Of a stretch of 51,331 nt of DNA, positions 7,454 through 15,644 are shown piece after piece. Where the stretch lies: contig CAJOIQ010000009.1 in the NCBI GenBank assembly GCA_905234795.1, positions 1 to 51,331 of the forward strand, given 5' to 3'. A model generated the notes under the pieces. That model did no database searches. It had not been told where the DNA came from and worked only from the letters and a program-made list of their open reading frames with translations. The position numbers and the translations under genes are program-made. How positions within the stretch are numbered: the stretch's first letter is position 1; every line of letters starts with the position of its first letter. The DNA is from an uncultured Bacteroidales bacterium. Lineage in GTDB: Bacteria; Bacteroidota; Bacteroidia; Bacteroidales; UBA932.

Positions 7454-9322
7454 TTACCGGAGGAAATCTACGAAACCCTGAATATCCAGATTGTAGCTGC
7501 GGGGCCCTTTGAGACGGGTACCGTCGGCTGCTAGGATAAAGTAGTTGGGCTGGGCGTTCACGCCAAACTGCTCCAGGGCAATATGGGAGTTCACACGGCC
7601 CACGTCTTTGAGGACCTTGCCGGCGGGCGTGGTCACCCATTTGTCCTGGGGCAGCCTGGTCTTGTCGTCCACATAGAGGGAAACCATCACATAGTTGTTG
7701 CGCAGGAGGTTCAGCACGGCGGGATCGCTCCACACGCGGGCTTCCATCTCCCGGCAGTTCACACAGCCGTGGCCGGTGATGTCCACGAACACCTTCTTGC
7801 CGGAAGCCTGGGCGGCAGCCAGACCGTCTTCCAGGTTGTCGTAGGCCTTGAGTCCGTGGGGCATGGAAAGCATCTGCTTGGCGTCTGTGGGGTTCGAGAC
7901 CCCATCGGCCATCAATTCAGGGGTCTCGAACCCCATAGATGCCGAGCTACGCGTCAGCACAAAATCCTGCGTCTCCATGGGCGGCAGATAGCCGCTGAGG
8001 GCTTTCAAAGGAGCCCCCCACATGCCGGGAAGCATGTATACCACAAAGGCAAAGTCAATGATCACCAATGCCAGCCGGCCCACGGAAAGGTACTCCAGCG
8101 GAGAATCGTGCTTGAACCGGATCTTGCCCAGCAGGTACAGGCCCAGCAGGGTAAAGCACACAATCCAGATGGCCAGATACACTTCCCGGTCCAGCAGATG
8201 CCAGTGATAGGTTTGGTCGGCCACGGACAGGAACTTGAGGCCGAGGGCCACTTCGATGAAGCCCAGCACCACCTTCACGCTGTTGAGCCAGCCGCCGCTC
8301 TTGGGCAGTTTCTTCAGGACAGACGGGAAGAAGGCCAGCAGGGCGAACGGCAGCGCGAAGGCGATGCTGAAGGCCAGCATGGTCACCATGGGCGCCCAGA
8401 ACTCTCCCTGGGTGCTCTTGATGAGAACGGTACCCACAATGGGGCCGGTGCAGCTGAAGCTCACCAGCACCAGCGTAAGGGCCAGGAAGAACACGCCCAA
8501 AAGGCCGCCCTTGCCACTCTTGGAGTCGGCCTTGGTGGTCCAACTGGAAGGAAGGGTGATTTCAAAGGCGCCGAAGAAGGAGGCTGCGAACACCATGAAG
8601 ATAATGAAGAACAGGATGTTCGGGAGCCAGTGCGTGGCCAGCCAGTTGAAGATGTCGGCCGTGACACCCGCGCCGCCCAGGACCCAGGTGAGGCCGATGA
8701 TGATGCAGATGGGTACGGTGTACAGCAACACGATGAACAGGCCGTACATGGCCGCCTTGAAACGGCCGGCCGCCACGTTCTGGGACTGCTTGAGGAAGAA
8801 CGACACCGTCATGGGCACCATGGGGAACACGCAAGGCGTCAGGAGCATCAGGAACCCCCACAGGATGGCCTCCAGGATGAGGCCCCACAGGCCTTTGGAG
8901 CCGGCCGAAGGCAGTTTTACCTCCTGCGAGAACTGGTATTCCTCCGGCATTCCGCAGAAATCTCCGCTGCAGGCCTGCCAGCTCACAGTCCCCGAAACGG
9001 TTACCTTGCCGCTCCCCTGCAGCTCCAGGTTCTGCGTAATCACATACTCCCCTTCGGCCACCTTCTCTCCCTTGTAGTCGGAAGGCTCATACTTGTCGTA
9101 GGGCAGCCCCAGCCGCAGCACGGTATCGGTTTCCTCCACTTCCAGGGTTACTCCCGTATAGGGATCGGCCATGGGATGGATGTAGTAGTTGTCGCCTATC
9201 TGGCCGGTGAGCACCACCTGCCACACGCCATCGGTCTGTCTTACCTCCGGTTTCCACTGGACCGAAGGACCCTGCAGGCCGCCGGCAATGAGCAGTAATG
9301 CCCCCAACAGTGCTTTGATCAT
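7454..9322 (-). CDS. dsbD: DsbD-like protein-disulfide reductase (thiol:disulfide interchange)
   Basis: A 622-residue protein with the three DsbD modules. After a short signal segment comes a periplasmic N-terminal domain with Cys118 and Cys123 (CSGDFC). Next is a membrane domain of about eight segments with the buried cysteine pair in TPCVFPMVP (Cys164) and SFSCTGP. Last is a C-terminal thioredoxin domain with C520-V-N-C523 (GHGCVNCREME). It passes electrons from cytosolic thioredoxin to periplasmic thiols. The linker before the thioredoxin domain (about residues 463-478) is encoded by a perfect inverted repeat, listed separately. It is separated from the upstream skp gene by a terminator; no convincing promoter of its own is seen, only a 7/8 match TATATTTA near 9357-9364. 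Confidence 0.92.
   Translation of the reverse strand: MIKALLGALLLIAGGLQGPSVQWKPEVRQTDGVWQVVLTGQIGDNYYIHPMADPYTGVTLEVEETDTVLRLGLPYDKYEPSDYKGEKVAEGEYVITQNLELQGSGKVTVSGTVSWQACSGDFCGMPEEYQFSQEVKLPSAGSKGLWGLILEAILWGFLMLLTPCVFPMVPMTVSFFLKQSQNVAAGRFKAAMYGLFIVLLYTVPICIIIGLTWVLGGAGVTADIFNWLATHWLPNILFFIIFMVFAASFFGAFEITLPSSWTTKADSKSGKGGLLGVFFLALTLVLVSFSCTGPIVGTVLIKSTQGEFWAPMVTMLAFSIAFALPFALLAFFPSVLKKLPKSGGWLNSVKVVLGFIEVALGLKFLSVADQTYHWHLLDREVYLAIWIVCFTLLGLYLLGKIRFKHDSPLEYLSVGRLALVIIDFAFVVYMLPGMWGAPLKALSGYLPPMETQDFVLTRSSASMGFETPELMADGVSNPTDAKQMLSMPHGLKAYDNLEDGLAAAQASGKKVFVDITGHGCVNCREMEARVWSDPAVLNLLRNNYVMVSLYVDDKTRLPQDKWVTTPAGKVLKDVGRVNSHIALEQFGVNAQPNYFILAADGTRLKGPRSYNLDIQGFVDFLR
7889..7934. repeat. Perfect 15-bp inverted repeat inside dsbD
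   Basis: GGGGTTCGAGACCCC at 7889-7903 and its exact reverse complement at 7920-7934, 16-bp spacer. Each arm is itself nearly palindromic (GGGGT...ACCCC). It lies in the linker between the last membrane helix and the thioredoxin domain and keeps the frame. Confidence 0.85.
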
Positions 9323-9330
9323 ATTAACAC

Positions 9331-9355
9331 AAAAAACCCGGCCCTTATGGACCGG
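9331..9355 (-). terminator. Rho-independent terminator after skp (minus strand)
   Basis: On the minus strand CCGGTCC (9355-9349), loop ATAA, GGGCCGG (9344-9338, one G:T pair), followed by a run of T. It closes the nadK-uppS-bamA-skp transcript and sets dsbD apart. Confidence 0.8.
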
Positions 9356-9377
9356 TAAATATACTTAAGGTTTTGAC

Positions 9378-9941
9378 TTACTGGGCCTGAGCAGCCTGGG
9401 CCTGAGCCTGAAGTTCGGCCTGGAGGGTTTCCAGGGTGCGGCCTTCGGGGATGTTCAGGGCCTTGCGGGCCTCGGCGGTGATGTCAAGCACCTTGGACTC
9501 ATCGAAGTAGATAGCCTGGGAACTGTCGAACAGAACCACGATTCCCTTGGCCTTGGCAATCTCGGTCACAGCCTTGTTGGCTTTCTCCTGGATGGGAGCG
9601 GTGAGCTGATTCTGCTGCTGCTGGAGTTCCTGGCTGATGCTGTTCTGGAATTCCTGGATGCGGTTCTGGATTTCATAGAGTTCGCGCTCCTTGGACTCGC
9701 GGATGGCAGCCGTCCAGCTGGCCTGTTTCTGCTGATACTGGTTAGCTTTACCCTGATATTCCTCCACCATGGCGGAGTAAGTTTCCTCGGCCTCTTTCTG
9801 GGAAGCGGCGATGGTTTCGCGGGCGGCGTCCATCTCCGGCATCAGCATCACGAGTTCCTGGAAATTCACTTTACCCAGCTGCTGGGCAGAAGCGGTGAGG
9901 GTGGCAAGTGCCGCAAGGGCAATGACAAATAGTTTTTTCAT
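9378..9941 (-). CDS. skp: OmpH/Skp-family periplasmic chaperone
   Basis: A 187-residue secreted protein (signal MKKLFVIALAALATLTASAQ) of the OmpH/Skp family, which holds unfolded outer-membrane proteins on the way to Bam. After the first strand (LGKVNFQELVMLMPEMD) comes a long Gln/Glu/Ala-rich coiled coil at about 40-125, then the closing strands IVVLFDSSQAIYFDESKVLDIT at about 137-158. The C-terminus is a Gln/Ala tail (AQAQAAQAQ). It lies 61 bp downstream of bamA on the same strand, the classical partnership, and is followed by a terminator. Confidence 0.93.
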   Translation of the reverse strand: MKKLFVIALAALATLTASAQQLGKVNFQELVMLMPEMDAARETIAASQKEAEETYSAMVEEYQGKANQYQQKQASWTAAIRESKERELYEIQNRIQEFQNSISQELQQQQNQLTAPIQEKANKAVTEIAKAKGIVVLFDSSQAIYFDESKVLDITAEARKALNIPEGRTLETLQAELQAQAQAAQAQ

Positions 9942-10002
9942 ATTCTTTTTATTAATTCGTTTCTGTTAAACCGGTGGGATTTCTCACAAGTTTCGTACCA
10001 TA

Positions 10003-12588
10003 CTAGAACTGCTGACCCAGCACGAAGTGGAAATGGCTTCCGCCGTTGCTGGTGTCGTCGAAGCCGTAGCCCCAGTCCACACCCAGCAGGCCGATCATAG
10101 GAAGGAACACGCGCACGCCCACGCCCGCGCTTCGCTTGATCTGGAACGGATTGAACTCACGGATGTCGCTCCAGCAGTTACCGCCCTCCAGGAATGCCAG
10201 CGCATAGATGGTGCTCTGCGGCTGCAGGATTACGGGATAACGGAGCTCTACGGTGAACTTGTCATAGACGTTACCGGCATAGCTGATATTGCTCTGGCTG
10301 TAAGGGGTGACCTTGCGGGGAGTGAGGGAATAGTCCTCGTAGCCGCGCAGGGATACAATCTCGGCGCCATAGGTCATGTAACCCGACATGCCGTCACCGC
10401 CCACCTGGAAGTTCTCGAAGGGAGAATAGCCCCAGTTGCGGTTGTAGTAACCCAGGTAACCGAACTGTGCGCGGGTCATGAGCACCAGGTCTCCCACCAG
10501 CTTGGTATAGACCGTTCCGTTGAACTTCCACTTGTGGTATTCGATCCACTTATAGCGCTGGGCACTGGTCCAGTAGTCGTAATCCACGTCTTTCCAGCTC
10601 TTTACGGCAATCTTGTTGCCCAGGGCGTCGTAGGTGTACTTGCGGAACAGGGAGTACGGCGGAGTAAACTGCACGGAGGCCGAGAACTCGGATCCGGTAC
10701 GGGGATAGATCTGCTGGTCCGTGGAGTTGCGCGTGAGGGAGATGGTATAGCTCAGGTTGTGGGAAATACCGTCGTTGAACGCAAAGTAGCTGTTGGTCCA
10801 GTTGGTGAGCTTGTAGGTTTGCCAGCTCAGGTTGTTATACAGCACAAAGTAGTTGTCGGGCCATTTGAGACGGGTACCCAGGCCGGCATTGAAGCCGAAC
10901 ACCTCGAACATTTTGTCCGTGGACAGGATGCCGATGGCAAGATAGGAGTCCGTCATTCGGGAATAGTATCCGGAGAGGCTCAGGGACGTAGGTTTCTTGC
11001 CGAAGAGCCAGGGCTCCATGAAACTGGCGCTGAGGGAGGTGTAGTATCGGCCGTTGGTCTGGAAACGCAGGGAAAGGGTTTGGGCGTCTCCCAGCGGAAC
11101 AGGCCGCCAGGCACCTTTCTCGAACATACGGCGGGTGCTGAAGTTGTTGAAGCTCACACCGGCCGTGAGCACAAAGGTGTTACCGCCCCAACCGCCGGAA
11201 AGTTCCAGCTGGGAAGACGGCTTTTCCGTCACATTATAGACAATGTCTACGGTATTGTTCAGCTGATTGGGCAGGATGGACCAGCCGCGGCTGGCATCCA
11301 TGGCGGCTTCGGCGTCGAACTGGCCCATGGAGGCAATCTCGCGGATGGAACGTTCAAAGTCGGTCTGGCTGAAGAGGTATCCCGGACGCGTGGGGAGCTG
11401 GCGGCGGATTACCCTCTCATTGGTGAGGTCGTTGCCGTTGATGATAATCTCGTTCAGCAGGGCGGGCTTACCCTCGGCAATGCGCATTTCCACATCCACG
11501 GAATCGTTCTGGATGTTCACCTCCACCGGCGTCACATTGAAGAACAGGTACCCGTTGTCACGGTACAGCTTGGACACGTCGTATTCGTTTTCCTTACCGC
11601 CGCCATGAAGGCGTTTCTCCATGGTGACCAGGTCATAGACATCCCCGCTCTTGATTTGGAGGATATCGTTGAGAACCTCGGACGAGTACACGGAGTTACC
11701 CGTCCAGGTAATGTTGCGGAAATAGTATTTTCGGCCCTGGTCAAAGACCATGTCGATGTTCAGGTGCTTGCCGTCGGCCGTGTAATAGACGGAGTCCCGC
11801 ACCAGACGGGCGTCACGGTATCCGGCCTCGTTGAAGGCATCCAGGACGGTCTTGCGGTCTTTCTCGTATTCCTTCTCCTTGAATTTCTTGGACTTGAAGA
11901 AGTTGTACCACGTTGCGGCGTGCGTCTCCTTCATGTTCTTGGCCAGCTTCATGGGTTTCACGTCCGTGTTGCCCTCATAGTTGATGTCCTTGATGCGGAT
12001 CTTCCTGCCCTTGTTCACATGGAAGGTGACCTTGATGGCGCTGCGGATGACGCTGTCCCGCTCGGCCTCCACGTCCACATCCACTTTCAGGAAACCTTTT
12101 TCCTTGTAGTAACGCTTGATGATATCAACCGACGTATTCTTCACATAGTCAGAGTACTCACGGCCTGCACGCAGGTTGAGACGCTCCTGCAGGTCCTTTT
12201 TCTCACCGCTCTTCACTCCGGTATAGATCCATCGGGAGACACGGGGACGTTCCCGCACGCTAATCACAAACCAGGCGGTATCGGCCTTGGCGCTGAGGGA
12301 GTCCACCACAACGGCCACGTCCTCGAAATAGCGCTGGGCCACCAGGCGCTTGACGATACCCGTCACATCTTCTCCGGGGACGGTGAGTTCCTGGCCGGTC
12401 TGCAAGCCCGTGAGCTGCAGGATCTGGTGCTGGTTGAAATACTGGTTGCCTTCTACGCTCACACCACCCACCACATACTTTTTAGGGTGGTTGTAATCTA
12501 CCTCAATGTCCTTGCGCGAAACTTGCGCCATCAGGGAAAGTCCCGTCAGGAGCAGCAGGGCGGCGCAAAGTATCTTTTTTCCTTTCAT
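10003..12588 (-). CDS. bamA: Outer-membrane protein assembly factor BamA
   Basis: An 861-residue BamA/Omp85 protein that inserts beta-barrel proteins in the outer membrane. It has a signal peptide (MKGKKILCAALLLLTGLSLMAQ), successive POTRA domains over roughly residues 35-430 (VEGNQYF, RERPRV, INYEGN, ITWTGNSVYSSEVL, IIINGNDLTNERVIRRQLPTRPG) and a C-terminal 16-strand barrel. The barrel carries the lid-loop motif as SLRGYED (equivalent to VRGF/Y) and the protein ends in Phe. It starts 33 bp after uppS and precedes skp, the usual Bacteroidetes arrangement. Several barrel loops are long and charged, as is common in this phylum. Confidence 0.96.
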   Translation of the reverse strand: MKGKKILCAALLLLTGLSLMAQVSRKDIEVDYNHPKKYVVGGVSVEGNQYFNQHQILQLTGLQTGQELTVPGEDVTGIVKRLVAQRYFEDVAVVVDSLSAKADTAWFVISVRERPRVSRWIYTGVKSGEKKDLQERLNLRAGREYSDYVKNTSVDIIKRYYKEKGFLKVDVDVEAERDSVIRSAIKVTFHVNKGRKIRIKDINYEGNTDVKPMKLAKNMKETHAATWYNFFKSKKFKEKEYEKDRKTVLDAFNEAGYRDARLVRDSVYYTADGKHLNIDMVFDQGRKYYFRNITWTGNSVYSSEVLNDILQIKSGDVYDLVTMEKRLHGGGKENEYDVSKLYRDNGYLFFNVTPVEVNIQNDSVDVEMRIAEGKPALLNEIIINGNDLTNERVIRRQLPTRPGYLFSQTDFERSIREIASMGQFDAEAAMDASRGWSILPNQLNNTVDIVYNVTEKPSSQLELSGGWGGNTFVLTAGVSFNNFSTRRMFEKGAWRPVPLGDAQTLSLRFQTNGRYYTSLSASFMEPWLFGKKPTSLSLSGYYSRMTDSYLAIGILSTDKMFEVFGFNAGLGTRLKWPDNYFVLYNNLSWQTYKLTNWTNSYFAFNDGISHNLSYTISLTRNSTDQQIYPRTGSEFSASVQFTPPYSLFRKYTYDALGNKIAVKSWKDVDYDYWTSAQRYKWIEYHKWKFNGTVYTKLVGDLVLMTRAQFGYLGYYNRNWGYSPFENFQVGGDGMSGYMTYGAEIVSLRGYEDYSLTPRKVTPYSQSNISYAGNVYDKFTVELRYPVILQPQSTIYALAFLEGGNCWSDIREFNPFQIKRSAGVGVRVFLPMIGLLGVDWGYGFDDTSNGGSHFHFVLGQQF

Positions 12589-12621
12589 TCGCGGTTGGGT
12601 TATCTTGCAAAGATAAGACTT

Positions 12622-13320
12622 TTATTTCACTTTACCATAACGGCGGTCCCGGCGGGCATACTCGGCAAGGGCTTCCCGGAACTGGGGTTTGCGGAAATCG
12701 GGCCACAGGATATCGGTAAAGTAGAACTCTGTATAGGCGCTTTGCCAAAGCAGGTAATTGGAGATGCGCAGCTCCCCGGAAGTGCGGATGAGAAGGTCCG
12801 GGTCCGGGATGCCGGCGGTGACCAGATAACGGTCGAAGTCCGGCAGTTCCATGGCTTGCAGCTGCTCCGGGGTAAGCTCTGCGGCCGCCTTTTTCATAGC
12901 CTGCAGGATGTCCCACTTGCCGCTGTAGCTCAGGAAAAGGATGAGGGTGCAGCGGGTATTCCCGGCCGTGCGCTCCATCATGTCGTCGATGGTTTGGTTA
13001 AGGCCCTCGCTCAGCCGGGCGCGGTTGCCCAGGACCATGAAGCGGATGTTGTTGTCTATGAAGGTATTGAGCTCCTGTTTCATGGCTTTCATCATGAGCT
13101 CCATCAGGGCGATGACTTCATCCTGCGGACGGTTCCAGTTTTCCTCCGAAAAGGCATAGACGGAAAGGTATTTCACCCCGTCCTCGGCGGCGGCTTCCAG
13201 GCAGGCACGGACGCTTTCCACGCCCTCGATATGCCCTTTTACGCGATCCAGGCCGCGAGCCTTGGCCCATCGGCCGTTGCCGTCCATGATGATGGATACG
13301 TGCTGCGGTATCTTCTCCAT
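12622..13320 (-). CDS. uppS: Undecaprenyl (isoprenyl) diphosphate synthase, cis-prenyltransferase
   Basis: A 232-residue cis-prenyltransferase that elongates farnesyl-PP with isopentenyl-PP to the C55 carrier used for peptidoglycan and O-antigen. Diagnostic are the N-terminal HVSIIMDGNGRWAKARG (catalytic Asp13), the SVYAFSEENWNRP segment near 73-85 and the C-terminal PDLLIRTSGELRISNYLLWQ. Length is typical (about 230-250). It starts 4 bp after nadK and is 33 bp before bamA, so it is within the same transcript. Confidence 0.96.
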   Translation of the reverse strand: MEKIPQHVSIIMDGNGRWAKARGLDRVKGHIEGVESVRACLEAAAEDGVKYLSVYAFSEENWNRPQDEVIALMELMMKAMKQELNTFIDNNIRFMVLGNRARLSEGLNQTIDDMMERTAGNTRCTLILFLSYSGKWDILQAMKKAAAELTPEQLQAMELPDFDRYLVTAGIPDPDLLIRTSGELRISNYLLWQSAYTEFYFTDILWPDFRKPQFREALAEYARRDRRYGKVK

Positions 13321-13324
13321 AGAA

Positions 13325-14149
13325 TTATTCGTTGTTGCGCATGTCTTCTCCCCAGAACAGGCGTGAAGTAAGAGCCTTCACGAAACCGGATTCCGGGAGC
13401 CGGACACGCTTGAGCGAAAATTGTGCCATCTCCACGTGAATGGTCCAGTCGGGCTGGATTTCCACCACACGGTTGTCCATGGACATGGTGGCTTTGCCGT
13501 CACGGGACTCAAAGGAGATGTCTATCTTGGCTGTTTCGGGGATGACGATCGGGCGTACGTTCAGGTTGTGCGGGGAAATAGGGGCCAGTACCAGCACCTT
13601 GGTCTCCGGCATACAGATGGGACCTCCCACACTGAGGGAATAGGCCGTGGAACCGGAAGGGGTGGCCACCAGCAGGCCATCGGCCCAATAGGTGGGAAGA
13701 GGTTCTCCGTCCACGCTCACATGGATGCCCAGCACAGAGGAGCCGCTGCGGTGCACAGCCACTTCATTCACGGAATAAGGCAGCATGCCGATGGCCCGGC
13801 GCGCCTCGGGACCCTTGAGCGTGGCATTGAGCACGGTGCGGTATTCGATGCTGAAATCCCCCTCCATGAGGGCTTTGCGCACGGTCTCGGGCCGATTCTC
13901 GCACAGGAAGCCGATGCGGCCGAAGTTCACGCCCAGGATGGGCAGGCCGATATCGGCCACCACATGGGCCGCACTCAGGAAAGTGCCGTCCCCACCCATC
14001 GACAGGACCAGGTCCGTGTCCGGGCGGACATCGGCCTTGGTGCGGATCTCATACACCTCGAAGGTAGCCGATTCCAGGTCCCGCAGCAGCGAGGCCATGC
14101 GGTCGTCGGTCCTGAGCTCTTCCTTCAGAATGAAATATCCAATTTTCAT
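13325..14149 (-). CDS. nadK: NAD kinase
   Basis: A 274-residue NAD kinase phosphorylating NAD to NADP. The family signatures are GGDGT at 52-56, GFLCEN after strand four, SVNEVAVHR (NE/D motif) near 125-133 and the glycine-rich TPSGSTAYSLSVGGP segment that holds the substrate. First gene of the minus-strand run nadK-uppS-bamA-skp, with an upstream -7 box. The stop is 4 bp before uppS. Confidence 0.96.
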   Translation of the reverse strand: MKIGYFILKEELRTDDRMASLLRDLESATFEVYEIRTKADVRPDTDLVLSMGGDGTFLSAAHVVADIGLPILGVNFGRIGFLCENRPETVRKALMEGDFSIEYRTVLNATLKGPEARRAIGMLPYSVNEVAVHRSGSSVLGIHVSVDGEPLPTYWADGLLVATPSGSTAYSLSVGGPICMPETKVLVLAPISPHNLNVRPIVIPETAKIDISFESRDGKATMSMDNRVVEIQPDWTIHVEMAQFSLKRVRLPESGFVKALTSRLFWGEDMRNNE

Positions 14150-14171
14150 AACGTCCGATTAAATCAACCGA

Positions 14172-14179
14172 CAAAATTA
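14172..14179 (-). promoter_or_regulatory. -7 box for the nadK operon
   Basis: Reads TAATTTTG on the minus strand, a match to TAnnTTTG 23 bp before the nadK ATG. No clear -33 box. Confidence 0.4.
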
Positions 14180-14243
14180 ACACATTTCCGGGACTTTTCC
14201 TTATAATTTTCACGCTAACGACTTAACCAGCTATTACTCAAAT

Positions 14244-14283
14244 ACTTAACTTTTTCTCTTGATCCCGTTTGGCATCAAGAGAA
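14244..14283 (-). repeat. 40-bp dyad repeat, copy 1
   Basis: On the minus strand it begins TTCTCTTGAT, has its dyad centre around GCCAAACGGG and continues ATCAAGAGAAAAAGTTAAGT. Aligned with copy 2 at 27496-27535 it is identical at 36 of 40 positions. It lies in the 161-bp gap between the GNAT gene and nadK. The stem is followed by A rather than T on the minus strand, so it is not a normal intrinsic terminator. Confidence 0.75.
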
Positions 14284-14310
14284 AAACCCATTATGCTGAT
14301 AATCAACAAA

Positions 14311-14787
14311 TTAAAGGACCAGCGTCTCCATTGAGGTATATTGCGGCGTCATTCCCAGCGACTCATAGAAGGACCTGGCGGCAGGATTGCACGCCCACAC
14401 GTGGAGCGTAATGTTGTAACATCCTTTCTCCCGGGCGAACTCCTTGACAAAGTTGAACAGCACCGTTCCGATATGCTGGCCCCGGGCCGACTGGTCCACG
14501 CACAAATCGTCCAGATAGAGTGTGGTAAGGGGCATCAGGCTCCCGGAATCCTGGTGCTGAAGGGCACAGAATGCATAGCCCAGAACCGCACCTTCCCTTT
14601 CATATACAAAGACTGGCGTTTCCGGATTGGAGAAAAAGCGCAGCAACTGCTCGTCGGTATATTTCTTCCCGGTTTCCCGGAAGAGGTCCGGACGGCCGTC
14701 ATGATGTACTTTCAGCACTTGCCGAAGGAGACCGTTAACTGCCTCCAGGTCGCGGGGTTGAGCAGGGCGTATTACGTGGTTGTCCAT
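14311..14787 (-). CDS. GNAT-family N-acetyltransferase
   Basis: A 158-residue Gcn5-related acetyltransferase. The acetyl-CoA site is visible as LDDLCVDQSARGQHIGTVLFNFV (about 95-117; the Q/R-x-x-G-x-G/A pattern is RGQHIG), followed by ITLHVWACNPAARSFYESLGM, the typical C-terminal strand and helix. Start: ATG at 14787 (MDNHVIRPAQPRD), which is where the fold begins; a longer frame upstream would run through the promoter region. Substrate unknown; family members acetylate amines, peptides or ribosomal proteins. Its promoter overlaps, back to back, that of pdxJ. Confidence 0.88.
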   Translation of the reverse strand: MDNHVIRPAQPRDLEAVNGLLRQVLKVHHDGRPDLFRETGKKYTDEQLLRFFSNPETPVFVYEREGAVLGYAFCALQHQDSGSLMPLTTLYLDDLCVDQSARGQHIGTVLFNFVKEFAREKGCYNITLHVWACNPAARSFYESLGMTPQYTSMETLVL

Positions 14788-14804
14788 AATTGATTCTTGA
14801 CATG

Positions 14805-14812
14805 CAAAGGTA
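14805..14812 (-). promoter_or_regulatory. -7 box for the GNAT gene
   Basis: Reads TACCTTTG on the minus strand, 17 bp before the ATG at 14787. A weak -33 (TTTC) is at about 21 bp. It is divergent to the pdxJ promoter. Confidence 0.5.
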
Positions 14813-14818
14813 CAAAAG

Positions 14819-14851
14819 ATTGGTCTATTATTTGAAAATTGCGTACTTTTG
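14819..14851 (+). promoter_or_regulatory. Promoter of pdxJ
   Basis: -7 box TACTTTTG at 14844-14851; ATTG at 14819-14822, 21 bp upstream, is the likely -33. An unusually good Shine-Dalgarno, AGGAG at 14865-14869, precedes the ATG at 14873. Confidence 0.5.
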
Positions 14852-14872
14852 TAAGATAAATAACAGGAGAAC

Positions 14873-15595
14873 ATGACTCGACTGAGTGTAAATATCAACA
14901 AAATCGCCACCATCCGTAACGCCAGGGGCGGGAATGTGCCGGATGTGACACTGGCGGCGCAAAGGTGCGAAGCGTTTGGGGCACAGGGCATTACGGTGCA
15001 TCCCAGGCCCGACGAAAGACATATCCGCTATGCCGATGTGCGGGAGATTCGTCCGCTCATCACCACGGAATTCAATATCGAAGGCAACCCCACCGTCCAG
15101 AGCTTTGTGGACCTAGTGCTGGAGGTGGTGCCGGACCAGGTAACGCTGGTGCCGGACGGGCACAACGCCATCACCTCCAACGCCGGCTGGGACACCATCG
15201 CCCATAAAGACCTGCTCACGGACTTGTGCCGCACCTTCCGGAACAAGGGTATCCGCACGTCCATCTTCATAGACCCGGATCCCCGGATGGCCTATGGCGC
15301 CGCCGAATGCGGAGCCAACCGCGTGGAATTATATACGGCCGATTACGCCGAACAGTATTCCAAAGGCCGGGAAGCCGCCATCGCACGGTATGTAGAGGCT
15401 GCCAAGGCTGCCCGTGAGGCCGGTCTGGGGCTTAATGCCGGACACGACCTTTCCCTGGAAAACCTGGCCTGGTTCATCCAGACCATCCCCTGGACTGACG
15501 AAGTGTCCATCGGCCACGCCCTCATCTCCGACGCCCTTTACATGGGCTTGGAAAAAACTATTCAGGCCTATCTTGGGGAAATCCGCAAAAAATAG
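14873..15595 (+). CDS. pdxJ: Pyridoxine 5'-phosphate synthase
   Basis: A 240-residue TIM-barrel enzyme joining 1-deoxyxylulose 5-phosphate and 3-amino-2-oxopropyl phosphate to pyridoxine 5'-phosphate (DXP-dependent vitamin B6 pathway). Recognisable are RLSVNINKIATIRNARGG at the start, the histidine-containing GITVHPRPDERHI near 38-50, TTEFNIEGNP near 62-71, QVTLVPDGHNAITSNAGWD near 87-105 and GLNAGHDLSLEN near 184-195. Length matches the family. A good RBS (AGGAG, 3 nt before the ATG) fixes the start. The gene heads a plus-strand run. Confidence 0.96.
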   Translation: MTRLSVNINKIATIRNARGGNVPDVTLAAQRCEAFGAQGITVHPRPDERHIRYADVREIRPLITTEFNIEGNPTVQSFVDLVLEVVPDQVTLVPDGHNAITSNAGWDTIAHKDLLTDLCRTFRNKGIRTSIFIDPDPRMAYGAAECGANRVELYTADYAEQYSKGREAAIARYVEAAKAAREAGLGLNAGHDLSLENLAWFIQTIPWTDEVSIGHALISDALYMGLEKTIQAYLGEIRKK

Positions 15596-15604
15596 TTAAC
15601 TTTG
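15572..15604 (+). promoter_or_regulatory. Promoter of the Skp-like lipoprotein gene
   Basis: -7 box TAACTTTG at 15597-15604 with CTTG at 15572-15575, 21 bp upstream. It overlaps the end of pdxJ. Confidence 0.5.
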
Positions 15605-15644
15605 CGGTTCGTATCCGATTATAATTAATACAACAACAGCTATA

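Noticed and set aside
10027..13371. A 1114-residue open frame on the plus strand opposite bamA and uppS, and other long antisense frames (for example 5948-7216, 7583-9298, 21170-22840, 37926-39755).
   Set aside because: They are mirror frames of well-identified genes with strong codon bias (GC-rich third positions); composition (His, Gly, Gln runs) is not protein-like and no domain is recognisable.
14244..14283. Interpretation of the two 40-bp dyads as intrinsic terminators.
   Set aside because: The stem is followed by A on the transcribed strand rather than a T run; they are kept as repeats instead.
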